Source: Succinivibrio dextrinosolvens (GTDB lineage: Bacteria > Pseudomonadota > Gammaproteobacteria > Enterobacterales > Succinivibrionaceae). From it: 49,017 nucleotides of DNA. Of this stretch, positions 40,146 through 48,903 are shown piece by piece. Under the pieces are notes generated by a model, which had not been told where the DNA came from, ran no database searches, and was given only the letters and a program-made list of their open reading frames with translations. The position numbers and the translations under genes are program-made. The stretch spans positions 1 to 49,017 of the forward strand of contig NZ_FPAH01000019.1 in NCBI RefSeq assembly GCF_900116345.1, written 5' to 3'. How positions within the stretch are numbered: position 1 is the first letter of the stretch; each line of letters starts with the position of its first letter.

Positions 40146-42137
40146 CTACTCAGTCACTACCGGAATTACTCCCTTGATGAAACGTCCGTCATTGAGCTTT
40201 GCCACATACTCAAAGTTAGGCAGCATCATAAGAGCTGAGTCTGGAAAGATAGGCTCCTCCCCTGCAGAGACTCCATAGTTGCAGGTCTCGGAGACACCTC
40301 GGGTGTAAACGTCATATCTTGAGGCGACGGCTTTGGAGCGACGGTATACCGAGGTTTTAGCCAGAGTTGAGGTAAAGGCTCTGGCGGTATCGGCATCCTT
40401 GATGCGCAGGGCAATCATGTTGTTGCAGTTACCTATAAACTGGGTTGCCGCATAATCCGATCCGAACTTCTTTTTAAAGTCACTTAAGGTCTGGGTTGCC
40501 AGGGTGACCGAGGCTTTAGCACCACGACCTTTATTTAAAAGCTGCACCAGATACTCGTTGCAGACCTCGGCGGCCTCATCCACAAAGATACTGATATTGG
40601 GACCATGATGATTTCTGGCATAGATATCACCGCAGAAGGAGCAGAGATCAGAGAGAATGAGTCTTCCCACATAGGAGCATAAAAGCGAGTTTTTAAGGGA
40701 ATTCAGGGAAACATACAGCACCGCATTGGACATATAGATGTCACGGATACTGATAGCCCCGCTCTCCTTTGAAAAATAGGTACTCAGCGAGGACATGGAC
40801 AGGGTACTCATAATCGGATTGACCGAAGAGGATACCTTGAGGAAATAGGTCTCATCCTTGCAGCACATGGAATACAGATGCTCAAACTCCTCCTCGGCAG
40901 GAGAGCTGTTTTTATTCTGGGAGCGGATAAGCTCATAAATCTGATAGAGGTGTCTGGCCTTGGTCTTTAAGCTCCCTGAATAGGGATCAGAGGAGGAGGC
41001 CGACTTTGATGCACTCTTTTTTGTCCCCTTTCTTAAGGTTTTCCCTGACTTAGGCTCCTCCTCGGCACTATCCTCCTCTGTATCCGCATTTTCAGTCTTT
41101 TCAGACTTTGAAACCTCAATATCCTTTCCGCTTATATTCATGTATTTTTCCAGCTTGGGAAAATCAGAGAAAGGTATTCTGTTCTTAATAAAGAAGGCTG
41201 CAAGCTGCTCTAACGCCTCCTTTGAGCTGTTCTCAAAGGCATAGCTGATAAGCCTTGCAATCAGCCCCTGAAAGTAGAACTTCAGCGACATGGCGTTCTT
41301 GATAGCAGAGATGGTAACCGCTCTTCTCATATAATGAAGGGAGATCACCGCCGCACAGATAGCCTCCGAGGCGTAGTTGGAGAAATCCGACTTGGTATCA
41401 AGCAGGGAGGTCAGACGATCGGCAATCTCTGTAGGCTTTGAGGAGGAGCCTAAAAGATTGAAGGCTGAGGTGTTGTTCTCTAAAGTATAGGTATCCAGAA
41501 CCTCAAAGCGTTTGCCCATACTCTCTGCTGCCCTTTTGGCCTTATCTTTAAGCTCACTGTCTCCTTTAGGATCAATCACAACTACCACATCATCCCTGAA
41601 GATGGCCTGAGTAATCAGCAGATCAAAGAACCTGGTCTTGCCCGAGCCTGGAGTTCCGAAGATCAGGGTATGACCTTCAAGATCTTTTACATGGGTAAAG
41701 ATATCTCTGTTTCTGCCTAGATTCTGTATCTGAAAGCTGCCCTGATTAGGACCGGTAGCCCCAGTCAGGCCATGATCAAGCAGCGTATGAAGTTCTCTGC
41801 TGTGCTTGGGTTTGAACTCATAGCCCACCCCAAGATATACAGGTTTTGAGGTAAATTTACGGTTTTTGAAAGAAATCAGCTCATTTTTGAGCTTTTTTTG
41901 AAGTTTTTTAACCGATATTTCAAAAAATGAGGAAACATTCTTCGAGGAGAAGTAGAACTCCTCAAAGCCCAGGAACACGGTACAGGAAATTACGGTAAAA
42001 CATAGAAATATACCGTTAAAAACCATAAAAAGCAGGTCTGTGAATATAAAATTCACCATAAACCAGCTTAAATTGAAGATCATTATAAAAAGGTAGATGT
42101 TTTTAGGATCTGATTTTGCCAAATTACTCTGTCGCAT
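40146..42137 (-). CDS. TraD-type conjugation coupling ATPase (type IV coupling protein)
   Basis: 663 residues. Two or three hydrophobic segments at about 13-60 anchor it. Walker A GTPGSGKT is at 161-168, DDVVVVIDPKGD follows, and Walker B is ISIFVDEAAEV, about residue 520, with LNKGRGAKASVTLATQTLSDF in the usual following position. A Glu/Lys/Ser-rich insert (about 345-395) interrupts the all-helical region, similar in composition to the tail of the 37681 protein. Coupling proteins bring the relaxase-DNA complex to a type IV channel. It is the first gene of the operon; no type IV channel genes are in the window. Confidence 0.88.
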   Translation of the reverse strand: MRQSNLAKSDPKNIYLFIMIFNLSWFMVNFIFTDLLFMVFNGIFLCFTVISCTVFLGFEEFYFSSKNVSSFFEISVKKLQKKLKNELISFKNRKFTSKPVYLGVGYEFKPKHSRELHTLLDHGLTGATGPNQGSFQIQNLGRNRDIFTHVKDLEGHTLIFGTPGSGKTRFFDLLITQAIFRDDVVVVIDPKGDSELKDKAKRAAESMGKRFEVLDTYTLENNTSAFNLLGSSSKPTEIADRLTSLLDTKSDFSNYASEAICAAVISLHYMRRAVTISAIKNAMSLKFYFQGLIARLISYAFENSSKEALEQLAAFFIKNRIPFSDFPKLEKYMNISGKDIEVSKSEKTENADTEEDSAEEEPKSGKTLRKGTKKSASKSASSSDPYSGSLKTKARHLYQIYELIRSQNKNSSPAEEEFEHLYSMCCKDETYFLKVSSSVNPIMSTLSMSSLSTYFSKESGAISIRDIYMSNAVLYVSLNSLKNSLLCSYVGRLILSDLCSFCGDIYARNHHGPNISIFVDEAAEVCNEYLVQLLNKGRGAKASVTLATQTLSDFKKKFGSDYAATQFIGNCNNMIALRIKDADTARAFTSTLAKTSVYRRSKAVASRYDVYTRGVSETCNYGVSAGEEPIFPDSALMMLPNFEYVAKLNDGRFIKGVIPVVTE

Positions 42138-42308
42138 TTTTCCCCCATAGAGGCCGCGATCATAAGGCTGAAATTTTAGGGGCGGAAAATAAGGCTTTAT
42201 TTTTTTCGTGAATTCTCAATATCCTTTTGATTTATAAGAAAACAGAAAATTCTGAAGGAGTGTTTTTTCTATTAAACAAGGGATGAATCTGAGAGAAGCC
42301 TCACATTT

Positions 42309-42320
42309 GTGACCGGTCAC
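42309..42320. promoter_or_regulatory. Perfect 12-bp palindrome upstream of pncB
   Basis: GTGACCGGTCAC lies in the 283-base gap between the TraD-type gene and pncB, about 100 bases before the pncB start. A second inverted repeat, CGCAA-N8-TTGCG, follows near 42354. A dimeric repressor of NAD metabolism is a reasonable reader, but the motif does not match NrtR or NiaR sites that I know. Confidence 0.45.
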
Positions 42321-42420
42321 GGATTTGGGACAAAATATACATAAAAATCCCACCGCAATGCCGTTTTTGCGTTAAGATGAGGAATCCGAATTCACTATTA
42401 AATATAACTAAAAAAATATT

Positions 42421-43638
42421 ATGCTAGAAAATAAACTACCCAAGATTATTTCCAGCCTGCTTGAGAACGACATGTACAAGTTTTCAATGGGACAGGCTAT
42501 CTACCACCAGTTCAGTGACTACAAAACCACCTGGTCCTTCAAATGCCGCAATAAGGAGATCTTCTTCACCCCTGAAATGGTTGAGGAAATCAAAGCTCAG
42601 ATTCAGCTTTACTGCTCCTTGAGATTTACCGAGGAGGAACTGGATTACCTCCACAAGATCCGCTGGATTAAAGGTTCCTATGTGGACTTTTTAAGACTCT
42701 GGTCCCCTCGCTATGAGGATTTCACCATCACCAACGAAGGTGACTGCGGACTTTCCATTGAGACCAAGGGTACCTGGCTGAACACCAGTATGTACGAAAT
42801 TCCAACCCTGGCCATCATCAATGAGGTCTATTTCAGATATCAGTACGATTATGACGATCTGCTAAAGAGTTTCAGCGACAAGCTTGATGAAAAGATTGAA
42901 TGGCTTTCAAGCGGAAAATACCAGATTTCAAGCTTCAGTGAATTCGGTTTAAGACGTCGTCTGTCTGCTGAGGCACAGGCTATGGTGGTTCAGAGATTTA
43001 AAGAGGCAGACCTTAAGGACAGCTTCTTTGCCGGAACCTCAAATGTCTATCTGGCTAAGAAATTCAATGTTGCCCCTATCGGTACCATGGCCCATGAGTG
43101 GATTATGTGTGTAGGTCAGGGAAATCACAAGCACAATCCAGCCTACTCCAACTGGTTTGCCCTGGAGGCCTGGGTTAAGGAGTACGGAGTTCTAAACGGA
43201 ACCTGTCTGACCGATACCATCACCACCGACTGTTTCTTAAGAGACTTCCAGCTTACCTACGCTACCCTGTTCTCAGGAGCCCGTCATGACTCAGGTGATC
43301 CTTTCGAGTGGGGAGACAAGATGCTGGCCCACTATAACCGACTGGGAATTGATGCTAAGAACAAGACTCTACTCTTTAGTGACAGTCTGGATTTCAAGAG
43401 AGCAAACGATCTGTATCACTACTTCAAGCACAAGGCCAAGGTAGCCTTTGGTATCGGCACCTATCTGTCAAATGATACCAAGGTGGAACCTCTGAACATT
43501 GTAATGAAGACTACCGCCTGCAACGGCATGGATGTAGCCAAGATTTCCGATGTTAAGGGCAAGGAAATGTGCAAGAATCCTGACTACGTCAAGTATCTGC
43601 AGAGATGTATCACCTGGAGAATGAATAACGACCGCTAG
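42421..43638 (+). CDS. pncB: Nicotinate phosphoribosyltransferase
   Basis: 405 residues, normal for PncB. It joins nicotinate and PRPP with ATP hydrolysis to give nicotinate mononucleotide in the Preiss-Handler route to NAD. Marks: LLENDMYKFSMGQAIYHQF at the start, the phosphorylated-His region GTMAHEWIMCVGQGNHKHNP, LTDTITTDCFLRDF, RHDSGDPFEWGDK and FGIGTYLSND for phosphate binding. No clear Shine-Dalgarno precedes ATG 42421, but upstream bases hold no better start. Monocistronic; a long inverted repeat follows at 43726. Confidence 0.96.
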   Translation: MLENKLPKIISSLLENDMYKFSMGQAIYHQFSDYKTTWSFKCRNKEIFFTPEMVEEIKAQIQLYCSLRFTEEELDYLHKIRWIKGSYVDFLRLWSPRYEDFTITNEGDCGLSIETKGTWLNTSMYEIPTLAIINEVYFRYQYDYDDLLKSFSDKLDEKIEWLSSGKYQISSFSEFGLRRRLSAEAQAMVVQRFKEADLKDSFFAGTSNVYLAKKFNVAPIGTMAHEWIMCVGQGNHKHNPAYSNWFALEAWVKEYGVLNGTCLTDTITTDCFLRDFQLTYATLFSGARHDSGDPFEWGDKMLAHYNRLGIDAKNKTLLFSDSLDFKRANDLYHYFKHKAKVAFGIGTYLSNDTKVEPLNIVMKTTACNGMDVAKISDVKGKEMCKNPDYVKYLQRCITWRMNNDR

Positions 43639-43725
43639 AATTTAGATTTTTTAGCGTTTTTATTCATTTTTATTAGATTTTTTGTGTTTTTTAGGCTCTT
43701 TTCTGTCATTTTTAATGAAATTTAG

Positions 43726-43770
43726 CATACCCAGGTCCTTAAGAGATTTTTCTTTTAAAGCCTGGGTATG
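43726..43770. repeat. Inverted repeat in the pncB-metallophosphatase gap
   Basis: CATACCCAGG (43726-43735) and CCTGGGTATG (43761-43770) are perfect inverted copies around a 25-base loop. T-rich DNA lies on the left side. There is no T run on the exit side, so a terminator role is uncertain. The rest of the 252-base gap between the two convergent genes is T-rich and without a gene. Confidence 0.6.
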
Positions 43771-43890
43771 GAAATTTAAAGAAAACAGAAAAAGAGCTTT
43801 TTTATGTTGGGAGAAATATATTTTCTTTTCCGATTGAGGAGAAATAACGGAAAATCCTCTTAAATCGTGAAATTTATGCAGATTTATGAG

Positions 43891-44820
43891 TTAAAACTCT
43901 CTTGAAGCCACACTTTCCACAGACACGCCACCTACACTGTCATCAGAATTCAGATCAACTCTGATGGCTGCAAGTCTTCCCTGTTTCACGCAGGAGAAAT
44001 CACTGCAGAAGACCTTATCAGAAAAGGCCGCATCCTCAAGAGAAACATTGTCCGGGGAACGGCTGCGAAGCCAGTAGTGACCTACAACAATAAGCTTAGG
44101 CGGCTCCTTGCCGATCCAGCCCTTTATCTGCCCCAGTTTTTTATCGGTGATTACAGCATCGCCAACACTTAGGGCAATATCGCAGTAGCGGGTATCCTCT
44201 GTTACCGTCTGCCACCATTTATATCTGATTTCCTTACGTTTTTTGCCATCCTTATCCACAAAGAACTCCCCTTCAGGCAGGATAAGTTCAGAGCCTTTGA
44301 GAATGATTTCAGCAGCATCGGCAATCTTGGTGATAGTACAGCCGGAAGCTTCCTTAGAGGAATCAACAAAAAAGGAATCGTTCTTAACGCGGCGCTCTGA
44401 GTCCAGATATGAGGCCAGAATTCTCATCAGACGGGAGTTCCAGCAGGCATGAACCACACCCAGAGATGGTAGATCAAGCCATAGAGGTAGAGTCTTCATC
44501 CACTCAATGGCGTCATAGTAGAAATCCCTGTCGGAATCTACAAAATCGCAGAAAGGAAGGGCGAACAGATCTTTTTTAAGTCTCAGGTTCATACGTTTGA
44601 GAATGGCGTTATATTCGTGGTTACCCATGATACACAGAGCTTTGTTCTGCTCCACAAGCTTTCGAACCAGAGTGACACATTCCTTCTGTTTAGGACCGCG
44701 GTCAATTAGATCACCCACAAATATAAGCTTACGCTCGGAGGATTCCCCTATCTTATCCAGAAGCTCACACAGTTCATCATAACAGCCGTGAACATCACCT
44801 ATAACGTCATAACCTTTCAC
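43891..44820 (-). CDS. Calcineurin-like metallophosphatase
   Basis: 309 residues of the serine/threonine phosphatase-like (PrpA / ApaH-like) group. All metal motifs are in place: GDVHGCYDEL, VGDLIDRGP, MGNHEYN, GVVHACW and VVGHYW. The substrate may be a phosphoprotein or a dinucleoside polyphosphate; length and the NHEYN motif suit bis(5'-nucleosyl)tetraphosphatase-like or PrpE-like enzymes. It is 51 bases from the ArsC-like gene on the same strand. Confidence 0.9.
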   Translation of the reverse strand: MKGYDVIGDVHGCYDELCELLDKIGESSERKLIFVGDLIDRGPKQKECVTLVRKLVEQNKALCIMGNHEYNAILKRMNLRLKKDLFALPFCDFVDSDRDFYYDAIEWMKTLPLWLDLPSLGVVHACWNSRLMRILASYLDSERRVKNDSFFVDSSKEASGCTITKIADAAEIILKGSELILPEGEFFVDKDGKKRKEIRYKWWQTVTEDTRYCDIALSVGDAVITDKKLGQIKGWIGKEPPKLIVVGHYWLRSRSPDNVSLEDAAFSDKVFCSDFSCVKQGRLAAIRVDLNSDDSVGGVSVESVASREF

Positions 44821-44871
44821 TTACACTCCAGAATACCGAATCTTCAATTAAACACTGAAGTCCTGTATAGA

Positions 44872-45228
44872 CTATTTTTTCAGAAGTACCTGCCATTCAG
44901 GCTCTTTGAAACCAACCAGTACAGAAGATCCTGTTACCACCAGAGGACGCTTAACGAGCATACCATCGGAGGATAGAAGTCGGTACTGCTCATCCTCAGG
45001 CATTGAAGGCAGCTTTTTGGAAAGTTCAAGAGACTTGTAGAGAAGACCGCTGGTGTTGAAGAAGCGTTTTAGAGGCAGACCGCTTTTAGCGTGAAGCTCC
45101 CTTAGAGTCTTCTCATCCGGATGCTCGGTCTTGATATCAAGCAGCTCGTAGCTGACACCATGATCATCCAGCCATTTAAGAGCCTTTTTGCAGGTGGTAC
45201 ACCTCTCGTAGCAGTAAACCTTAATCAT
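44872..45228 (-). CDS. ArsC/Spx-family thioredoxin-fold protein
   Basis: 118 residues. YERCTTCKKALKWL carries a CxxC redox pair at Cys10 and Cys13, and LVKRPLVV near the C-terminus is the family signature. This fits the Spx/MgsR/YffB subset of the ArsC fold. Spx proteins of Firmicutes bind RNA polymerase, but in Gram-negatives the homologues have no settled role; true arsenate reductases have a single catalytic Cys. Part of the minus-strand housekeeping run, not near arsenic genes. Confidence 0.85.
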   Translation of the reverse strand: MIKVYCYERCTTCKKALKWLDDHGVSYELLDIKTEHPDEKTLRELHAKSGLPLKRFFNTSGLLYKSLELSKKLPSMPEDEQYRLLSSDGMLVKRPLVVTGSSVLVGFKEPEWQVLLKK

Positions 45229-45265
45229 GCGAACCTCTCTTTGTGAAGATATGGCCAGAGACAGA

Positions 45266-45751
45266 TTAAAGCCTAAGCTCCTCTCCGTCTAAGGCCGCAT
45301 AGACAAGATTATCCCCCTGATATGAGAGTTTCAGAGAGAAAAATGGGTGATTTTCAGACATGAGTCGTAAAAAAATCTTATCTCCCTCCCACAGAGGCAG
45401 AGAGGAAATTCTATCCTTTTCAACCCATTGAAGATCACCTTCAGGACAGTCAGAGCTTAACTCCCCCTGATAAGCTTCGGCTGAATACAGGAACATATAC
45501 TCAGTTCCGTACCTGTCCGAAACAAAGGTGATGATTCCACGAAGCTTTGGTGACAGAGGAGTCACACCGGTCTCCTCCCTCATCTCACGGACAAGACATT
45601 CCTCAGGAGATTCTCCTTCTTCAAGATGTCCACCGATCCCGATCCACTTGTCCTTATTGATATCCTTTTCCTTTTTGGTTCGATGCAGCATCAGATAGCA
45701 GCCGTTCTGTTCAAGATAGCAGAGAGTGGTGAGATTATTTCGTGAGATCAT
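45266..45751 (-). CDS. Nudix hydrolase (8-oxo-dGTP diphosphatase-like)
   Basis: 161 residues. The Nudix box is complete, from GHLEEGESPEECLVREMREE into TGVT, with the Glu residues that bind Mg. N-terminal LCYLEQNGCYLMLHRTKKEKDINKDKWIGIGG is the MutT/NudG-type strand-loop before the box. It likely cleans up oxidised or other unusual nucleotides. It lies 10 bases after the thiamine pyrophosphokinase gene on the same strand. Confidence 0.93.
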   Translation of the reverse strand: MISRNNLTTLCYLEQNGCYLMLHRTKKEKDINKDKWIGIGGHLEEGESPEECLVREMREETGVTPLSPKLRGIITFVSDRYGTEYMFLYSAEAYQGELSSDCPEGDLQWVEKDRISSLPLWEGDKIFLRLMSENHPFFSLKLSYQGDNLVYAALDGEELRL

Positions 45752-45761
45752 AAAGCCAAGC

Positions 45762-46418
45762 CTAATAGTTCAGAAACACCAGATAGTAGCCTTCAGCCTT
45801 AATGGAGAAGGATTCAGAGGTCACCTCATTCAAGGTTCCCTGCCAGAGCTCATCAAAATCGTAGATATCCCATTTGAGATTTGTACTCTTAAGACCTTTT
45901 GCTCCGAAATTAAAGATACTTACCTGTGTGCCCTTCTTCGCCTCAAAGGTGTTATCACCGCAGCAGGGAATAAAGACACCATGATCGGTATAGGCACGAA
46001 CCTTTATCTTAAAGTTCTTAAGATACCAGACTAAAAGAGAGACATTGGCCAAGGCATGATCATCACGCTTGCCGCTGATTCCAAGATAGTTAATCTCAGA
46101 GTAGCCCTTTTCTATACAGAAACGGGTAGCCTTGGTGAGGTCGTTGTAATCCTGCTCTGCGTATTCGACATAGATATGAGAATACTTTTCCTTCAGCTCA
46201 TCTGACAGAGAGTCTCCGTCTCCAACCACAGCAGAAGGTTCAAGTTCTACAATGCTGAGATCGGATAAATGCTCCTTTTTAAATCTTAACAGCGCATTTA
46301 AGGAGCCATCGGTACAGACCAGATAGTCGGCATTCTTTAGAATGCCCAGAGGAATTCTGTGGGTTGGAAAATCACCGTTTGCCAGAATTACCGGAATGTT
46401 ACTGCCATGCTGTTCCAT
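45762..46418 (-). CDS. Thiamine pyrophosphokinase
   Basis: 218 residues. Transfers pyrophosphate from ATP to thiamine. The motifs of the family are present: VCTDGSLNALL, VVGDGDSLSDE (Mg and ATP), EQDYNDLTKATRF, and LGISGKRDDHALANVSLLV. The C-terminal thiamine-binding beta domain follows. Its start lies inside the transporter gene (31-base overlap), which suggests translational coupling. The pair with a PnuC-type transporter makes thiamine the likely transported substrate. Confidence 0.93.
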   Translation of the reverse strand: MEQHGSNIPVILANGDFPTHRIPLGILKNADYLVCTDGSLNALLRFKKEHLSDLSIVELEPSAVVGDGDSLSDELKEKYSHIYVEYAEQDYNDLTKATRFCIEKGYSEINYLGISGKRDDHALANVSLLVWYLKNFKIKVRAYTDHGVFIPCCGDNTFEAKKGTQVSIFNFGAKGLKSTNLKWDIYDFDELWQGTLNEVTSESFSIKAEGYYLVFLNY

Positions 46419-46966
46419 TTACGATATCCCTGAATTGCTACAAACACATAAAATGCATAAAGTGCGGCTCTAAAAGGCAGGCCCTGATGGATAAAGAGAA
46501 TCACCGAAATAATATCCACCACAATCCATACGAGCCACTGCTCCACATATTTATAGGCCAGCGCAAATACACCGACAAAGGAGGCAGCTGTGGTAAAGCT
46601 GTCCATTACAGGAACCTCACTGTCGGTAAAGGTGACAAGTACCTGATAAGTAATTCCAAAAATAACAGCTGTCGCCAGAAGATAACGGACAATCTTTTTA
46701 AACGTCATATGAGTAATAAGTCGCTCGGTATGTCCCTTTCCGCCAAACTTCCAGTTTAATACACCGTAAACTGCAACCAGCACGAATACAAAGGAAATGA
46801 AGGCATAGGCATACATGCCGCTGGTAGCAAACAGGTAGATATCAATCATCGGCATGATGATACCTAAAAGCCACAGCCAGATAGAGGCTTTGTACTCATA
46901 GTAAAGATAAATCAGGCCTAAAAAGGTAGTAAAAAGTTCCAGGCCGTGTTCTGTTAGAAATTCCAT
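46388..46966 (-). CDS. PnuC-type transporter, probably thiamine (PnuT)
   Basis: 192 residues with about 7 hydrophobic segments and the PnuC motifs: GLIYLYYEYKASIWLWLLGI, SFTTAASFVGVFALAYKYVEQWLVWIVVD, and YAFYVFVAIQGYRKW at the end. PnuC proteins import unphosphorylated vitamins that are then trapped by phosphorylation. The next gene, overlapping by 31 bases, is thiamine pyrophosphokinase, so thiamine (PnuT) is a better guess than nicotinamide riboside. No TPP riboswitch is seen upstream; a CAGCC-GTT-GGCTG hairpin lies at 46983-46995, 17 bases before the start. Confidence 0.85.
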   Translation of the reverse strand: MEFLTEHGLELFTTFLGLIYLYYEYKASIWLWLLGIIMPMIDIYLFATSGMYAYAFISFVFVLVAVYGVLNWKFGGKGHTERLITHMTFKKIVRYLLATAVIFGITYQVLVTFTDSEVPVMDSFTTAASFVGVFALAYKYVEQWLVWIVVDIISVILFIHQGLPFRAALYAFYVFVAIQGYRKWNSMAVTFR

Positions 46967-47208
46967 AAAAATCTGCCAGGTGCAGCCGTTGGCTGACCAT
47001 TGTTAAATCGTTCTGAATACCGAAAGACATTGTAGTCTATTTTGACCAAAAGTAGCTTTCAAGCTGTATTTTCAGTTAGGCAATTTTTTTGGCAGTTTAA
47101 TAATGTGTGATCTGAATAACACTGAATGTAAACGTTTTCATATACAATCTCCCAACAATTTTCTTAACCAGCAAACATTCATAAAAACAAAGATTATCGA
47201 GATAACAA

Positions 47209-48354
47209 ATGAGAAAATACAGTGAAAGAGGCTTTAAAAACCTCGAATTTTTACGCTTTCTTTTAATCTGGGCCGTAGTAGGTGTACATATCGCCTACCT
47301 GAACCTGTCAGGGGCCGAGCAGTTCTCCTGGCTTGTAAAATGGACCTCCGGCTGGCAGGCTGTGGAGATGTTCTTCCTGATGTCTGGCTTTTTCCTGTTC
47401 TACAAGGTAAGAACAGAGGAGACTGTGCTTCACTTTGCATTAAGAAAGTGGCTACGTCTGGCACCATTCATTATTGCCCTGACCATAGTAGGCTATATTG
47501 CAGCCGGTTTTGACATCATGCAGTATCCGCTGTCCGTCAACATCTTCAACTCTCTGCTGCTTTTAGACTGGAATACCCATCACTTCGGTCCTGATGCAAC
47601 CATCCTGTATGTAGCCTGGTTTGCAAATGCCCTGTTCTTTGTATCTGTAATATATTTCTGTATTTTCAAAGCATTAGGTCATGACAAGGCTCTTCTGGCA
47701 ATCGGTACCATTACCTTTATCTGCTTCTACATGTATTCAAGACGTGTATTTATCGTCGTGCCTTTCATCTTCCCTATGGTAAGAGGTTTTGCCTACATCG
47801 GTTTCGGCATCCTGCTCTGTGAGGTATGGAAATCATATACCGCAGACAGAAAGCCAGAGACACAGACAAAGGTACATCCTGGGGTTAGTGCGCTTGAGGC
47901 GGTTCTGCTTTTAACAATAGTTATCAGTCTTTTCGGAGGTTCAACCGGAATTCCTACCCCAGAGGGACTTACTGTGCCACCAGATCAGATTGCAACTCTC
48001 ACCGCTCAGACCTGGTTCCCTGAGCTGACCCGCTGGGCTTTAGACGGAGTATGGCTTCAGATCTGCTTTGTGGCTCTGTTCTGGCTGTTCCTGTGCAACC
48101 GCGGTTTCATCTCAAGAGGTCTAAACAATCCTCTGTCAGTAACCTTAGGCAAGTACTCATACGCTATCTTCCTGGTTCACACCATTGTGATCAGAGCTTT
48201 AAGAGACTATGTAAATCTGCCAGACCTTAAGTGGAGCTATGAGAATCCTGTACTGCTGATTTCCCTAGTATGTATCGGTATTCTGGCTGCCGCAGTTGCA
48301 GCTCATCATCTGTTGGAGCAGCCTCTGACCAGATGGGCTAATTCAAAGCTGTAA
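47209..48354 (+). CDS. Membrane O-acyltransferase (acyltransferase 3 family)
   Basis: 381 residues with about 10 hydrophobic segments. The start has the family pattern: NLEFLRFLLIWAVVGVHI with the catalytic His, then WQAVEMFFLMSGFFLFYKV. Later, PLSVTLGKYSYAIFLVHTIVI is the last conserved region. Such enzymes add acetyl or other acyl groups to sugars of O-antigen, exopolysaccharide or peptidoglycan. No glycosyltransferase genes are near, so the target is unclear. Monocistronic, with GAG before the start. Confidence 0.9.
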   Translation: MRKYSERGFKNLEFLRFLLIWAVVGVHIAYLNLSGAEQFSWLVKWTSGWQAVEMFFLMSGFFLFYKVRTEETVLHFALRKWLRLAPFIIALTIVGYIAAGFDIMQYPLSVNIFNSLLLLDWNTHHFGPDATILYVAWFANALFFVSVIYFCIFKALGHDKALLAIGTITFICFYMYSRRVFIVVPFIFPMVRGFAYIGFGILLCEVWKSYTADRKPETQTKVHPGVSALEAVLLLTIVISLFGGSTGIPTPEGLTVPPDQIATLTAQTWFPELTRWALDGVWLQICFVALFWLFLCNRGFISRGLNNPLSVTLGKYSYAIFLVHTIVIRALRDYVNLPDLKWSYENPVLLISLVCIGILAAAVAAHHLLEQPLTRWANSKL

Positions 48355-48370
48355 TCCTTACCTCATGTAC

Positions 48371-48396
48371 TGCTCACCGGTGAAAGCTGGTGGGCA
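48371..48396. other. Strong stem-loop after the acyltransferase gene
   Basis: TGCTCACCGG (48371-48380) pairs with CTGGTGGGCA (48387-48396), allowing two G-T pairs, around TGAAAG. No T tract follows, so it is not a classic terminator. It may protect the 3' end of the transcript. Confidence 0.5.
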
Positions 48397-48840
48397 ACCT
48401 TCCTGCATAAGTCTTTTCAATAAACTTAAAATAATCAGTAAATCAGCAAGTTATAAGAATTCCATCCCTCTAACAGCACAAAGCTCAGAGCATTTTTATT
48501 AGTCTAAAAAAATCCTTATATATCAATAAAATCTTTTAAACCGTTTTGTTTATCTATATAATTTATAAAGTTTTTTTATAACAAACAGAATAGGGATGTG
48601 AAAAAAATGACAGAGAATATAGTTGAAAGTTTCCTTAGTGGAGAATATCCCCCAGAAAAGGCAATCAGGCTAAAAGACTGTGGATTTATTACTAACTCTA
48701 GTTTCCCACATGGAAATTTAAAACAAAACTAGATTCACTCTAGGTTTGATGCTCTTTAAAAACTTGTATTGATTTATTTTTGGGAAGAGGTGTGATTATA
48801 AGCAAAAAAGGCTTATATATCTGATAGATATCGATGAAAA
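48397..48840. other. AT-rich region with one short frame
   Basis: Apart from the 41-codon frame at 48607, nothing coding is seen. A TAAGC-AAAAAAG-GCTTA hairpin is at about 48800-48816. The region lies between the acyltransferase and the edge transposase and looks like island-edge DNA. Confidence 0.4.
48607..48732 (+). CDS. Short hypothetical frame (41 aa)
   Basis: ATG 48607 with AGGGATG about 10 bases upstream begins 41 codons: MTENIVESFLSGEYPP, then KAIRLKDCGFITNSSFPHG, ending KQN. It has a helical, acidic first half. I see no family. It could be a truncated gene cut by insertion of the neighbouring IS, or spurious. Confidence 0.3.
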   Translation: MTENIVESFLSGEYPPEKAIRLKDCGFITNSSFPHGNLKQN

Positions 48841-48903
48841 GGTGTGTTTAATATGTTATAATTTTATCTGCTAAAACAAAAAGTTAACATAAAAAAACAC
48901 ACC
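48841..48903. repeat. Inverted repeat just before the transposase start
   Basis: GGTGTGTTT-N2-TATGTTA (from 48841) and the matching TTAACATA-N3-AAACACACC (to 48903) form imperfect inverted copies around a 20-base middle. It ends immediately before the transposase ATG. It may be an IS end with an internal copy, or a hairpin that blocks read-through into the transposase gene. Confidence 0.55.

Noticed and set aside
46967-47208. TPP riboswitch before the thiamine genes
   Set aside because: The conserved CUGAGA and GAUCUGG-type segments are absent on the minus strand; only a short hairpin is present.
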